Below the pieces are notes generated by a model that had not been told where the DNA came from, made no database searches, and was given only the letters and a program-made list of their open reading frames with translations. The position numbers and the translations under genes are program-made. This document shows, one piece after another, positions 31,854 through 43,991 of a stretch of 61,979 nucleotides of DNA; positions within the stretch are counted from its first letter, which is position 1; each line of letters begins with the position of its first letter. Source of the DNA: Branchiostoma floridae (taxonomy: Eukaryota; Chordata; Leptocardii; Amphioxiformes; Branchiostomatidae); assembly GCF_000003815.2 (NCBI RefSeq), contig NC_049996.1, positions 15,983,308-16,045,286 on the forward strand. The letters are read 5' to 3'.

Positions 31854-31918
31854 CTAATAGTCCCATCGCCTGCTTGGTTGGGAAGGTTGGAGCCAGTTGG
31901 CCTCTTCCGATGAAGAAC
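31854..31918 (-). CDS. candidate last exon EEANWLQPS
   Basis: Acceptor ctgtagttacag in phase 1; SSSEEANWLQPSQPSRRWDY then TAG. Resembles the T exon of the array (VSWLPEE) in place and motif. Confidence 0.3.
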
Positions 31919-32079
31919 CTGTAACTACAGACAAGTTAAATAAGTTTCAATGAGGAAAAAAATATTTAAAAAATGTTTTGTATACTTACATATTTACCTG
32001 GTAAAGGTCTCCATAACATATAGGCAGACCTCACAGCTCTGCAGAAGTGGCAAAATTGTGTCCATCATCAAAATTGGCG

Positions 32080-32960
32080 CGTAAACGTGTCCAGAATAGC
32101 AGAGAAAACCTCAATCAATCTTGTAACTATAGTAAATTCACACCTCACAGTGTTCAGACATTGCTTCTTTATTTCATTGTCAAACTTACAAGCAGCAACC
32201 TGCAAAAAAGACCTCCTTATCAAAACTAATTGCAATCTATCAATCAATTCACGCCACACAATATTGAAGAAACATTCTCTCTTTATTTCATTGTCAATGC
32301 AATTTACAGACAGTAAAGCTCGACAAAAGTTGTGTCCATCATCAAAGTGGCGCAAAAGTGTGTCCAAAATCGCGAAGAAAACCTTTCTCTGTCTTGTAAG
32401 TAACTTGTGATCAATTGACACCACACAGCGTTCAGACCTTGTCTCTTTATTTCATTCTTGATGGAACTTACAGAGGGTGGAAATGACAAAGGAGACCTTA
32501 CTCTACCTTCTTAAAACTAATTGCAAGTAACTCACACCACACATTATTTAGAGAGTTCTCTTTATTTCAATCGCAATGCCACTTATAGTACAGAGTGTAG
32601 AAACTTAAAAACAAAAAGAATTCCCAAATGTGCAAGGACCCAAGTTCCCTTCCCATCATGGGATAGAAAAACACAAACCAAGAAGCATTATTCTACCGCG
32701 AGTAAGTCAAGCCACACAGTATTCAGACAAAATCTCTTTATTTCAATCTGAAGATGTTTCCATCTTTAAAATTGGCACAACAGGATCTCCAAAAGTCTCG
32801 AAGAAGTCCCAACTCTATATTGTAACTAATCGCGAGTAAAGCACACCACACAATATTCAGACATTGTCTCTTTATTTCAATCTCAAGACTTTAATACATT
32901 TTAAGTCTGTAAACAGTATCAAAACAAAACAAAAATTCCCAACTTTGCAAGGACCCAAGT
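32080..32960 (-). repeat. AATAAA-bearing tandem repeat, block 1
   Basis: About six diverged ~110-165-bp monomers, each with (plus strand) cacaccacaca-tattcagac, ctctttatttcaatc and a caa/gaaagtc word. Read on the minus strand each monomer has GAAATAAAGAGA, a canonical poly(A) hexamer. Confidence 0.75.
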
Positions 32961-33129
32961 TCCCTTCCCATCATGGGATAGAAAAACACAAAACCATGCA
33001 TGGTTTGGCCCTAATATCTCAGATGATACTATGGATTATGAGGAGGACCCCCACAAACATGTTTGAAGCTGTAGGTATGAGGAGAGAAAGCACATGTTGT
33101 AAAAGCATGCAGTTCTTTACATGGCTTAC

Positions 33130-33216
33130 CTCTGGCATCTTGGTTGGTCCGCCTCCCGTTGTCTCCAAGAACATAAAAACACTGGAGTCCTCTCGCAAGT
33201 TGTTGACTAGACCAGG
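33130..33216 (-). CDS. array cassette A, copy 0 (open)
   Basis: Acceptor ttctttag, donor CCAGAG|GTAAGC, 87 nt, phase 0-0. Encodes PGLVNNLREDSSVFMFLETT followed by GGGPTKMPE. Confidence 0.4.
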
Positions 33217-33990
33217 CTAAAGAAATTCTCTGTCCACCAGAAAAGTCCTTTGACCGGGAATGGGCTAAAATTTGGGGTGTGCCTTGTAGTTATGCAAATG
33301 CTGAAATTTAACAGAAAGTAAACCTAATATCTTAATTAGCTTAGGTCTAACTTTAGATTAAGTCTTAGCTTTAAGCACTTAGGTATCAGCTTAGCACTTA
33401 AAACGTAATTAGCTTAGCATCTATCATTATTATGCAAACATCAAAGTTCTTTGTGGATAAGACTTCAATCCACAACTTTGTCTTTTATCTAAGAAACATT
33501 TTCAAATTGAAGTTTCAGTATGTTTTAAGTCCATCAACCCACCCTCTGAAAAATTTGGAAACTAAGGCTCGCTCTCTGAATCATCAAACACACTTGGACT
33601 ACTAAGTCCCTGCTCTAATTTAGTTTTTAACTCACCTTTCCTGGTCTAAGTCAAAGTGCATGTGAAGTCCAGAGAGCCAGCTAAAGGCAGTTGAAAGTAC
33701 TGCCTTTGAACTTAAAAGCTCAAGCATTTGTAAGTTTTCTTTCAGTCTTGAATCTAGCAGTCATACATAAGGTCTTTATTCAGTGTCCTTACTCACTCTC
33801 TTCACTCAGAATCTTTATTGAAAGTCTTATGTACAATCTTTATCAAGAAGTCTTTGTTCAGTGTGTGATTCTTTATTCAATGTGTGATGATGGTAAGGTC
33901 TGAGATGCTTGGAGTCTCTTGTTGGGGAATGTCTTCTGAAGTGCTCATGGCTCAGCAGTCCGCTTCTTAAATAGCAACGATAGTTACTCA

Positions 33991-34262
33991 TCCATCTTAT
34001 CACTTACAAGACGGAAGAATATTCAAGTCCCATCTTCTCCATTACAAGATGGAAGGAAAAGGCAATAAGAAAGGTCCATCTTCTTGCTTACAAGATGGAT
34101 GAAATCAAGTATGACAAGCTCTAATTCCATCTTATTGTTCAGAAGTTGTACGAAACAAGATTACTTTTTGTCAGTGTTCCGCCTTTTTCTTACAAGACGG
34201 GTGCAAACATTCAGAACACTGTTGCATCTTTCAAGTCACATCTTCCACTTACAAGATGGACT
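33991..34262. repeat. hairpin block 1 (type A)
   Basis: A series of short stem-loops, e.g. ccatctt-N9-aagatgg at 34030-34052 and 34076-34098, with variants at ~33992 (one mismatch), ~34186 and ~34240. Preceded by the type-A leader ctcagcagtccgcttcttaa. Confidence 0.8.
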
Positions 34263-34552
34263 GAAAAGAATGAAATCACATACTTGGTACATTCACTATT
34301 GACATATTGTCATAGACAAGCTATTACATCTCTTTCTTGCTCTCTCTGTGTCTGGTAGTCCATCGATGCTGATGATGACATCCTCCTTTAGCTCAGGAAC
34401 AGCAGCCGTGCGTGCAGCTAACTACTAAAGTCTACTAAGTCTTAGTAATATTCTAGGTCTATCCCAGAACCCCAGTACTTTTATTTATAGTGTTATTTAA
34501 GATCTCTGTAACAAGGCACTTTATTTCCAAAATGTTCCCTACTTTTAACTAA

Positions 34553-34558
34553 TTTATT
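34553..34558 (-). terminator. poly(A) signal, unit G1
   Basis: AATAAA on the minus strand 80 nt after the T stop; a second at 34520-34525. The same spacing is kept in G3 (43806-43811) and G5 (52937-52942). Confidence 0.5.
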
Positions 34559-34637
34559 GAGCCAAACCAAAGTAGAGCTTGACTCAAGTTCCCCAAACAC
34601 CCCCCACCCTTATACATAAGAAGGAAAGGATATTGTA

Positions 34638-34738
34638 CTAATCCTGTTCTTGCTGTCCTTCTGAGGCTTGCTTCTCTTCAGGTAGCCAGGAAGCAGTGAC
34701 ATCAATGGCATCAGGGTCAGGGGTCACCATATCCTCAT
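34638..34738 (-). CDS. array cassette T (last exon), unit G1, intact
   Basis: Acceptor cctgtgctttcag in phase 1; EDMVTPDPDAIDVTASWLPE, then EKQASEGQQEQD and TAG. Followed by AATAAA. Acidic and hydrophilic; no known family. Confidence 0.45.
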
Positions 34739-36479
34739 CTGAAAGCACAGGAAAAACAAGCCTCTATTAGCTCTTCTGTTAAAAAGATTGAAACTAAATA
34801 GAATTAAAATTATATTAGTAGTAGTAGGCATCCTTCCATCTTTCCAGATGATGGTAGCACTCTCTCCCTGAAGTTAGGGCGGTTGACTTAAGACAAAGTG
34901 TATTTTAAGCACTAGTTGCATAAAAAAAGTTATATTTGCAGCTTGAGTTACATTTTTTATGGGACAAGAAGAAAGAGATGAAAGGAGGGACAAAGGAATG
35001 AGAGAAGGATGAAAGGAAGAGATACAGGGAGGGAAATAAGAGATACAGGGAGGGATAGATAAGAATAGATAAAAGGAGGGAGAAACAGTGTCGGAAAACT
35101 TTGAAGTAGAATCTTTACCTTGAAGACTCGGGGGCCAAGCTTCTGCTCTGCTTCGTGTAGTCAGGAACCACTGTTGTCTGTCTTCCTTCAGTCTTACTTA
35201 GACTTTTCCTGCAGTAACTTTACTCTGGCACTTAAACCAAAATAACCCTCCATCCATGTGTGGTCATGATATAAAGCTGAGGAAAAAGTTACAAAAAATC
35301 AAGCGGCCTTTAGAACTCAAACAAGGAGAAAGAAAAGAATCTGGAAAGAAAACGTTTAAGTTAACTGTCTTGGAGCACTGCTGGAAGAAACACTAGCACA
35401 CACACACAGGCCTGCATTGTCAAACCTAGGAAACAATAAAATGCAGAGGTCAATATTTCCATGTATTCTGAGGGAATGAAACAGAAACAAGTTTATAAAG
35501 CAAAGACTAATTTTGTCCTCTTCTTAAGTTCCAGTGAAGGTAGCTGCATTATACCCTTAGAAACAGTAAATGAGCCTATTAGTCTGTAGCACTTCTCAAC
35601 TTGAAAACAGGCAAGACAATTTTCAGATGTCTGCAGGACTGAAACAGAAACAGGTTTCTTAACCTGTCTGAGACAAGGACACTTCTGTTTGCTTCTATCA
35701 GTTTCCAGTAAGTTGGCTGACATCCCTAGAAACAGCAAAATTTGTTAGTCTCTAGCACTTTTAACTTTGAAAACAGAAGGGGGAGTTTTTCTTTTGTGCT
35801 GTCCTTCGTGCTGAATTCGTGGTAACTCTTGCATCCTTACTGAGGCATAACAAAATCATTTAGGATCATCTTCCAGGAGATGTAACTTCAAAATTCCATG
35901 CATTCATGTGAGGCTGTGAAAGGGGAAGTTATAGCAGTCAGGCTATAATAGGATTTTTATCAGTGAGACTGCAATGTGAGGGGAAAGTATGCATCAGCGA
36001 GATTGTAATAGGGAAAAACACTTGAATTAGTGTAGATGTAGTAAAGGGAAGTAGCATTTATCATTGAGGCTGTAATGGCACAAAATTAATTATCATTAAA
36101 GCTGTGAAAAAAATCTGCTAGTTACTGTTAGAAGGAAAAGGTGATATCAGCTAGGCTGCAATCAGGTAAGGTTGTCATAGGGGAAAAGGGCTTATTAGTG
36201 AGCCTGTAATGGGAAAAAAACTAGTTATAATAATGACAATGTGTTGCTGCAATAGAGAAAGGGATGTATAACTAAGGTTGAAAAAGGAAAAAAAGATCAA
36301 AAAGGAGAATTACTAATCAGTGTGACTGTGGGAGGAAAGAAAGCATCTTTAATGCTGTGTATAGATGCTGTCCATGGTGCTGATTGCCATCCACTATAGT
36401 GTGCAAACCTCACCCCAGACATTTTTAACCAGTAAATGTGTAATCTGAAGCTCAGTCTTTAACAGTCCCCTGCTTGGTT

Positions 36480-37400
36480 GGGTCATCTATGCAAGATGTC
36501 AGAGGCTCCACTCAGGTCCAGCTGACATCCTTCATGGCCCCACAAACTCAGCTGAGCCTGCACATAACAGTCAAGAAGAGTGCACGGTGATTCAGGCAAG
36601 ACTGTTTTCACCAACCTTCTCTCTGCAACTCTTGTCCTGTGCCCAGCTCCTTGGACTTGCTTCATGGTCCCTCAGGCGCCAGGATACAAACATCTAATCG
36701 CCTTCCAGTGCCACAAACTCAGCTTAGCCTGCAGACAACAGTCAAGAAAAGTGCACCGTGATTCAGGCAAGACTGATTTCACCAACCTTCTCTCTGCAAT
36801 TCTTGTCCAGTGCCTAGATCCTTGGACATGCTTCATGGTCCCTCAGGTGCCAGGATACAAATGTCTAATCGTCTTCCAGTGTCACAAACTCAGCTGAGCC
36901 TGTAGACAACAGTCAAGAAAAGTGCACGGTGATTCAGGCTAGACTGTTTTCACCAACCTTCTCTCTGCAATTCTTGTCTTGTGCCCAGCTCCTTGGACTT
37001 GCTTCATGGTGCCTTAGGTGCCAGGATACAAGCGTCTTATTGTCTTCCAGCACCGCAAACTCAGCTTAGCCTGTAGACAACAGTCAAGAAGAGTACACGG
37101 TGATTCTGTCACAACTCCTTTCACCAACCTTCTCTCTGCAACTCTGGTCCTGTGCCCAGCTCCTTGGACTTGCTTCATGGTCCCTCATTCAGGAGCCAGG
37201 ATAAAAACGTCTTATTGTCTTCAAGTTCTGCAAACTCAGCTGAGCCTGTAGACAACAGTCAAGAAAAGTGCACGGTGATTCAGGCAAGACATCACTAACC
37301 TTCCCTCTGGAACTCGTCCTTTGCCCGGCTCCTAGGACTTGCTTCATGGTCCCACAGTTGTCAGGATACAAACGTCTACTTGTCGTCCACAGGAGTTGCA
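36480..37400 (-). repeat. cassette E array, 5 copies (unit G1)
   Basis: Period 171 bp (anchors tgcac at 36581, 36752, 36923, 37094, 37269). On the minus strand each repeat reads acceptor gttgtctacag, ~117-nt block, donor AAGGTTG|GTGAAA, ~54-nt spacer. The block can be read in phase 1-1 (EFVALEDNQTFVSWHLRD) and so would be tandemly splice-compatible. Some copies have a TAA right after the acceptor or an indel. Confidence 0.6.
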
Positions 37401-37900
37401 TCCATCATCAAAATTGGCACGAAAATGTCTCAAAATGTCGTGAAAAAGTCCTTACTCTAACTTATAACTAATCACGAGTAACTCACGCCACACAGTAGTC
37501 AGATACTGTCTCTTTATTTCAATCATTTCAGCTTTGCCACAAAAATGTCTCCAAAAGTTGCAAAAAGTCCTTACTCTATCTTAATTACGAGTAACTCACA
37601 CCACACAGTAGTTAGATACTGTCACTTTATTTCATTTATTTTACATTTGTCACAAAAATGGCTCCAAAAGTCATAAAGAGGTCCTTACTCTATCTTATAA
37701 CTAATCAAGAGTAACTCACACCACACAGTAGTCAGGTACTGTCACTTTATTTCAATCATTTCAGCTTTGCCACAAAAATGTCTCCAAAGTCGCAGAGAAT
37801 CCCTTAATCTATCTTATAGTAACTCAAAACCACACAGTACTCAGACACTGTCTCTTTATTTCAGTCTCAACACAACTTACACAGTGAGTGCAGAGTATCA
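37400..37900 (-). repeat. AATAAA-bearing tandem repeat, block 2
   Basis: Four monomers of 108-120 bp (agtaactcac anchors at ~37478, 37591, 37711, 37819), same family as block 1. Present in unit G1 and absent from G2-G5. Confidence 0.75.
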
Positions 37901-38889
37901 AAACAAAAAAAGAATCCCCACATTTCCTGAGGACCCGGATTCCCTTCCCATCATGGGGCATAAAAACGGAAAAAAGCATGGCTTTTAGATGCTACTAATA
38001 GGCATAATTGTTTCTATGAGGAGAGAAAACACATGTTAGTAAAACGCCGCATGCGCAGTGCAAACAGTTCTTACCTCTGGCATCTGGGTAGCCGCTCACT
38101 GTCGTCTCAAAAATGTAGAAAGAACAGCAGTCCAATTGCAATTATGCAAATGAAAATAAAGTAGAGGCCAGGCTAAAGAAATTCTATGTTCACCAGAACA
38201 GAATTCCTTTCGCCTGTGGGCTAAAATTTGGGGTGTGCCTTGTAGTTAGGAAAATGATAAGAGTTAACATGTTAATTAACTTAACTAGCTTAGAACTAGT
38301 CCTTAACTAATAAGCTTCATATTAAGTTAAATCATTATGCAAAACATCAAAGTTTTTGTGGATAAATCTTCAATCCACAACTTTGTTTTCTGTCTCAGTG
38401 TCTGTTATATTGTTTGAAAAAGAGGTAACCATTTCAAATTTGAATTTTACTTCTGTCACCCCACCCCCAAAGAATTTGGCAACTGAGCTTGCTCTCTGAA
38501 GGATCACACATACTTCAACTACTAACTAAGTCCCTGGTCTAATTTAGTTTTTAACTCACCTTTCCTGATCTAAGTCAAAGTGCATGTGAACACCACCAGA
38601 GAGCCAGCCAAAGGCAGGTGGAAGTACTGCCTTTCAGCTTAGCAAACTTAAGCATTCATTTCCTTTTCCATTATATCTGTGTGCATTCAGCCATTTGGCT
38701 TTATTGAAAGAATGTAGATTCTATATTCAAAGAGTGGAGGAATATCTGTGCTAAGAGTATCTTTATTAAGGAATCAAGAAAGGCTTTATTGAGAATCTTT
38801 ATTCAGTGTGTAATTCTTTATTCAATGTGTGACGATGGTAGCGTCCGAGCTGTTGGAGTCTCTTGGTGTGGATGTTTTCTGGAATGTCT

Positions 38890-39145
38890 CAGCAATCTAA
38901 TTCTTGAATGATAGTTACTCAAAAGAACTCGAATATGATCTTCACGTGCCATCTTCTCCATTACAAGATGGGTGGAAAAACATTTTTAATATCATTATGA
39001 GATGGGCTCAAGGAGATTCTACAAGATCGGCGGAAACAAATTATTATTTCTCAGTCAGTGCTCCGCCTTTCTCTTACAAGATGGTTGCAAACATTTGAAG
39101 CACTGTTGCAACTTTCAAAGTCTCATCTTTCCACTTACAAGATGG
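38890..39145. repeat. hairpin block 2 (type B)
   Basis: Leader ctcagcaatctaattcttga, then ccatcttctccattacaagatgg-type stems and a variant with tacaagatcgg. Differs from type A in leader and spacing. Confidence 0.75.
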
Positions 39146-39362
39146 ACTTAGAAATTCAAAATTAGGTACAAAGTAGATTCATGAAGAAACAGTATAGTCA
39201 TGTACGAACTATTGAATATCTCTCTTTCTCTCTCTGGTAGTCCATCGATGCTGATGATGACATCCTCCTTTAGCTCAGGAACAGCAATTGTGCGTGCAGC
39301 TAACTACTTAAGTCCACTAAGTCCTAGCAATATTCTAGGTCTATTCCAGAACCCCAGTAGCT

Positions 39363-39619
39363 TTATGCAATATTATTTAAGGTCTCTGTAACAAGGCACT
39401 TTATTTCCAAAATGTTCCCTACTTTTAACTCATTTATTGAGCCAAACCAAAGTAGAGTTTGACTCAAGTTCCCAAACACCCCCAGCCCTAGTGCATAAGA
39501 AGGAAAGGATATTACTAATCCTGTTCTTGCTTTCTTTCTGGGGCTTGCTTCATGCACTTCAGGTAGCCAGGAAACAGTGACATCAATGGCATCAGGGTCA
39601 GAGGTCACCATATCCTCAT
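39363..39619 (-). pseudogene. cassette T, unit G2, frameshifted
   Basis: Starts as the others (EDMVTSDPDAIDVTVSWLPE) but indels after SWLPE shift the frame (VHEASPRKKARTG), so it runs past the normal stop and through the AATAAA region. Confidence 0.5.
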
Positions 39620-42466
39620 CTGAAAGCACAGGAAAAACAATCGTCTATTAGTTGATTGAAACTGAATAGAATTACATTATTAAGACTTATATTTGAAGTT
39701 ATTAAAGTTATATTTGCAGATTGAGATACATTTCTTATGAGACAAGAAGGACGGGATGAAAGGGGGGGCAAAGGAATGAGAGAAGGATGAAAGGAAGAGA
39801 TACAGGGAGGGAAAGAAGAGATACAGTACAAGAAAGGAGAGACAGTATAGGTAAACTTTGAAGTAGAATCTTTACCTAGTAGACTCGGGGGCCTGCTGTC
39901 TGTCTTCCTTCAGTCGTACTTAGACTATTCCTGCAGTAACTTTACTCAGGCACATAAACAAAGATAGCCCTTCATCCATGTGTGGTCATGATACAAAAAG
40001 CTGGGGGAAAGGTTACATAAAATCAAGCGGCCTTTAGAACTCAAACAAGGAGAAAGAAAAGAATCTGGAAAGAAAACATTTAAGTTAACTGTCTTGGAGC
40101 AATGCTGGAAGAAACACTAGCACCCAGGGCTGCATTGTCAAACCTAGGAAACAATAGAATGCAGAGGTCAGTTTTTCCATGTAGTCTGCGGTAATGAAAC
40201 AGAAACAAGGTTATAAAGCAGACAATGACTACTTTTTGTCCTCTTCTTAAGTTCCAGTGAAGGTAGCTGCATTATATCCTTAGAAACAGTAAATGATACT
40301 ATTAGTCTGTAGCACTTCTCAACTTGAACACAGGCAAGACAATTTTCAGAAGTCTGCAGGACTGAAAAAGAAACAGGTTTCTAAACCTGTCTGAGACAAG
40401 GACACTTCTGCTTGCCTCAGTTTCCATAAAGTTGGAATACATATACGTCCCTAGAAACAGCAAAATTTGTTAGTCTCTAGCACTTTTAACTTACTTTGAA
40501 AACAGAAGGGGGAGTTTCTTTCTGTCCTTAGTGCTGAATTCCTGGTAACTCTTGCATCCTTACTGAAGCATGATAAAACCATTTAGGATCATCTTCCAGG
40601 GGATGTAACTAAAAAATTCCATGGTGTCACATGAGGCTGTGAAAGGGGAAGTGATATCAGTTAGGCTATAATACAATTTTTATCAGTGAGACTGTGATAT
40701 GAGGGGAAAGTATGCATCAGCAAGATTGTAATAGGGAAAAACACTTGAATCAGTGTGGATGTAGTAAAGGAAAGTAGCATTTATCATTGAGGCTGTAACG
40801 GTAGGAAAGTAATCATCATCAAAGCTGTGAAAAAATCTGCTAATTACTGTTTCTGTTTGAAGTGAAAAGGTGATATGTACATTGTATAGATTGTATGTGT
40901 TCCTGTGTATCAAGTTTTTGTCCTGTTATGTTTGTTGATAAAGACCACAGGAAGAGTAGCTTCAATGTACTCCATTGTATGCTAATTGTGGATCTTAATA
41001 AAGTCAAAGTCATCAGCTTGGTTGTAATCAGGTAAGGGTGTCATAGGGAAAAGGACTTATTAGTGAGCCTGTAATGGGAAAAAAAGCTAGTTATAATAAG
41101 GAAAACTTGAGGCTGCAATAGAAAAAGGATGCATAACTAGGGCTGAAAAAGGAAAAAGATCAAAAAGGAGAAGGAATTGCTAATCATTGTGACTGTGGGG
41201 AGGAAAGAATGCATCTTTAATGCTGTGGAGAGATGCTGTCCATGGTGCTGATTGCCATCTACTGTAGAGTGCAAACCTAACTCCAGATATTTTTAACTAG
41301 TAAAGGTGTAATCTGAAGCTTGGGTGAAGTTCCAGCCAGTCTTCACAGTGTCCTGCAGTTCCTTTGATCCACCACCAAGGGCGCCCCTGTTAAGAAAAGA
41401 GAATGTTTTAGTGTGGTTGTCATGCCAAAGACAGTTTCAGTATCTTTGCCTTGCCAAACATTGCAGAAATAAACAACAATTCCTACATGTAGGTAAGCTG
41501 AGAAAGCCATAAAATATGTGCTTCATTAAATATGGTTCCACAGACTATAGTCAGATTTGACAGCAAATATTACCTGGTCAAGTCTTCCTCTCATGTTTCT
41601 CACTGCTTGCCTGCTTGGCTAGGTGGTGTCTGCTATGGTGGGTGCAGTGGTCCTTATTCAGTCATCCCAAAGAAACACTTTCCATGTAGAAAACTTACTG
41701 AAATTATTTAAAGCTAGAAACAAGAAAGAAAGAAAAGTTACAGCCTGAACTCCTTGTGTCATGGCCCCCCTGCTTGCTTGGTTGGGTCGTCTCTGCAAGT
41801 CTCAAGGCTCCACTCAGGTTCAGCTGACATCCTTCATGGCTCCAAAAACTCAGCCGAGTCTGTAGACAACAGTCAAGAAAAGTGCACCGTGATTCAGGCA
41901 ATACTGTTTTTACCAACCTTCTCTCTGCAACTCTTGTCCTGTGCCCAGCTCCTTGGACTTGCTTCATGGCCCCTCAGGCGCCAGGATACAAACGTCTAAT
42001 CGTCTTCCAGCGCTGAACTATCCACTTCAGTCTGTACAATCTGTTGTTACAAAACTAAAGAACAACATGCAATAGAACGCCCATTTCTTGGGGACCCAAT
42101 TTTTCCCTTTGTCTTAAAACTGGAGACGGGTGGAGAGACTTCAAAGGGTTGCAAATTACAACCTACCATCACCCGACCTGGCTCTAGTCTCAAGACATCA
42201 CTTCCCGGCATGGGACAGAAAAATATAAAAAAGGGCATTGCCCAAAGAGATAAAGGTAGAGGTTGGTTATGGTTTGGACCTAACCCCACATGAATGCTAG
42301 GATTGGTTTGAGGCCCCCCAGTCCTGTAGGCAAAGGAGAAAGCACATGTTAGTACAGCATGCAGTCCCACATGGCTTACCTCTGGCATCTCAGGTAGTCT
42401 GCCTGCCGTTGTCTCCAAGAACATAAAAACACAGCAGTCCTCTTGCAAATTGTCAACTAGATCAGG
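39619..42466 (-). other. tandem unit G2 (candidate gene)
   Basis: Cassette A (42380-42466, open: QEDCCVFMFLETT AGRLPEMPE), one E copy (~41840-42010), F block (~41704-41840; GCQLNLSGA, AETTQPSKQG), C and D blocks (D donor at 39876), T frameshifted. Shortest unit. Confidence 0.4.
42380..42466 (-). CDS. array cassette A, unit G2 (open)
   Basis: 87 nt, acceptor agttttttag, donor CCAGAG|GTAAGC. PDLVDNLQEDCCVFMFLETT, then AGRLPEMPE. The frame also continues open for ~330 nt past the donor (to 42047), a feature shared by three other units. Confidence 0.4.
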
Positions 42467-43224
42467 CTAAAAAACTTCTCTGTCCACCAGAAATGTTCTT
42501 TGGCCTGGAATGGGCTAAAATTTGGGGTGTGCCTTGTAGTTATGCAAATGCTGAAACATAATAGAAAGTAAACCTATTTATCGTAATGAGCTTAAGTCTC
42601 ATGATCTTTAAATCAAGCCATACTTGAACTTAATTAGCATAGCATCTATCATTATTATGCAAAATATCAAAGTTCTTTGTGGATAAGACTTCAATCCAGA
42701 ACTTTGTCTTTCATATGATAAACATTTTTGAAAATGAAGTTTCAATTATTTCCGTCAACCCGCCCACCCCCAAAAAAAGATTTGGAAACTAAAGCTTGCT
42801 CTCTGAATTATCAAACACACTTGGACTACTAACTAAGTCCCTGCTCTAATTTAGTTTTTAACTCACCTTTCCTGATCTAAAGTCGAAGTGCATGTGATGT
42901 TCAGAGAGCCAGCTAAAGGAAGGTGGAAGTACTGCCTTTCAATTAAAAATATCTCAAGCATTTGAAGTTTTTTTTTTCAATCTTAATTCTAGCATTGTCA
43001 GTTACACTGACTTGTAGGACCTCTGTGTCCTTATTCACTATCTTCTTTGAGAATCTTTATTGAGAGTCTTGATTGAAAGTTTTATTGTGAAATCTTTAAA
43101 AAGAAGTCTTTATTCAGTGTGTGATTCTTTATTGAATGTGTGATGATGGTAGGGTTTGAGATGCTTGGAGTCTCTTGTGGTCTCTTCTGGAGTGCTCATG
43201 GCTCAGCAGTCTACTTCTTAAATA

Positions 43225-43510
43225 GCAACAAAAGTTACTCATCCATCTTATCACTTACAAGATGGAAGAATATTCAAGTGCCATCTTCTTCATTACAAGA
43301 TGGAAGGAAAAGGCAATAAGAAAGGTCCATCTTCTTGCTTACAAGATGGATGAAATCAAATATGACAAGTTCTAATTCCATCTTATTGTTCACAAGTTGT
43401 ACGAAACAAGATTACTTTTTGTCAGTGTTCCTCCTTTTTCTTACAAGACGGGTGCAAACATTCAGAACACTGTTACATCTTTCAAGTCACATCTTCCACT
43501 TACAAGATGG
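43225..43510. repeat. hairpin block 3 (type A)
   Basis: Near copy of block 1: leader ctcagcagtctacttcttaa and the same order of stems. Confidence 0.8.
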
Positions 43511-43890
43511 ACTGAAAAGAATGAAATCACATACTTGGTACATTCACTATTGACATATTGTCATAGACAAGCTATTACATCTCTTTCTTGCTCTCTCTGT
43601 GTGTCTGGTAGTCCATCGATGCTGATGATGACATCCTCCTTTAGCTCAGGAACAGCAGCCGTGCGTGCAGCTAACTACTTAAGTCTACTAAGTCTTAGTA
43701 ATATTCTAGGTCTATCCCAGAACCCCAGTACTTTTATTTATAGTGTTATTTAAGATCTCTGTAACAAGGCACTTTATTTCCAAAATGTTCCCTACTTTTA
43801 ACTGATTTATTGAGCCAAACCAAAGTACACTTTGACTCAAGTTCCCTAAACACCCCCCACCCTAATGCATAAGAAGGAAAGGATATTGTA

Positions 43891-43991
43891 CTAATCCTGT
43901 TCTTGCTGTCCTTCTGAGGCTTGCTTCTCTTCAGGTAGCCAGGAAACAGTGACATCAATGGCATCAGGGTCAGGGGTCACCATAGCCTCAT
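43891..43991 (-). CDS. array cassette T, unit G3, intact
   Basis: Phase 1 acceptor gctttcag; EAMVTPDPDAIDVTVSWLPE, EKQASEGQQEQD, TAG. AATAAA at 43806-43811. Confidence 0.45.

Larger units (their letters stand above)
34638..38172 (-). other. tandem unit G1 (candidate gene)
   Basis: From a diverged cassette A (38075-38172, 98 nt, frame broken) through an AATAAA-bearing repeat block (37400-37900), five 171-bp E repeats (36540-37400), F block (~36480-36570; GHEGCQLDLSGA), C block (~35493-35738; SENCLACFQVEKCY), D block with donor at 35119, to T. Middle exon joins are not solved. Confidence 0.4.

Noticed and set aside
33991-34262. CRISPR repeats or microRNA cluster
   Set aside because: Stems are only ~7 bp, loops ~9 nt, spacers are repeated along with the units, and the genome is eukaryotic.
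34361-34440. Block coding ELKEDVIISIDG as an exon downstream of T
   Set aside because: The frame is kept in most units, but no consistent acceptor or donor could be found and it lies beyond the T poly(A) signals.
35555-35638. Cassette C as a symmetric phase-1 exon (CLACFQVEKCYRL)
   Set aside because: The GT donor exists only in unit G1; other units have GGATATAA at the same place, so the exon border is not conserved.
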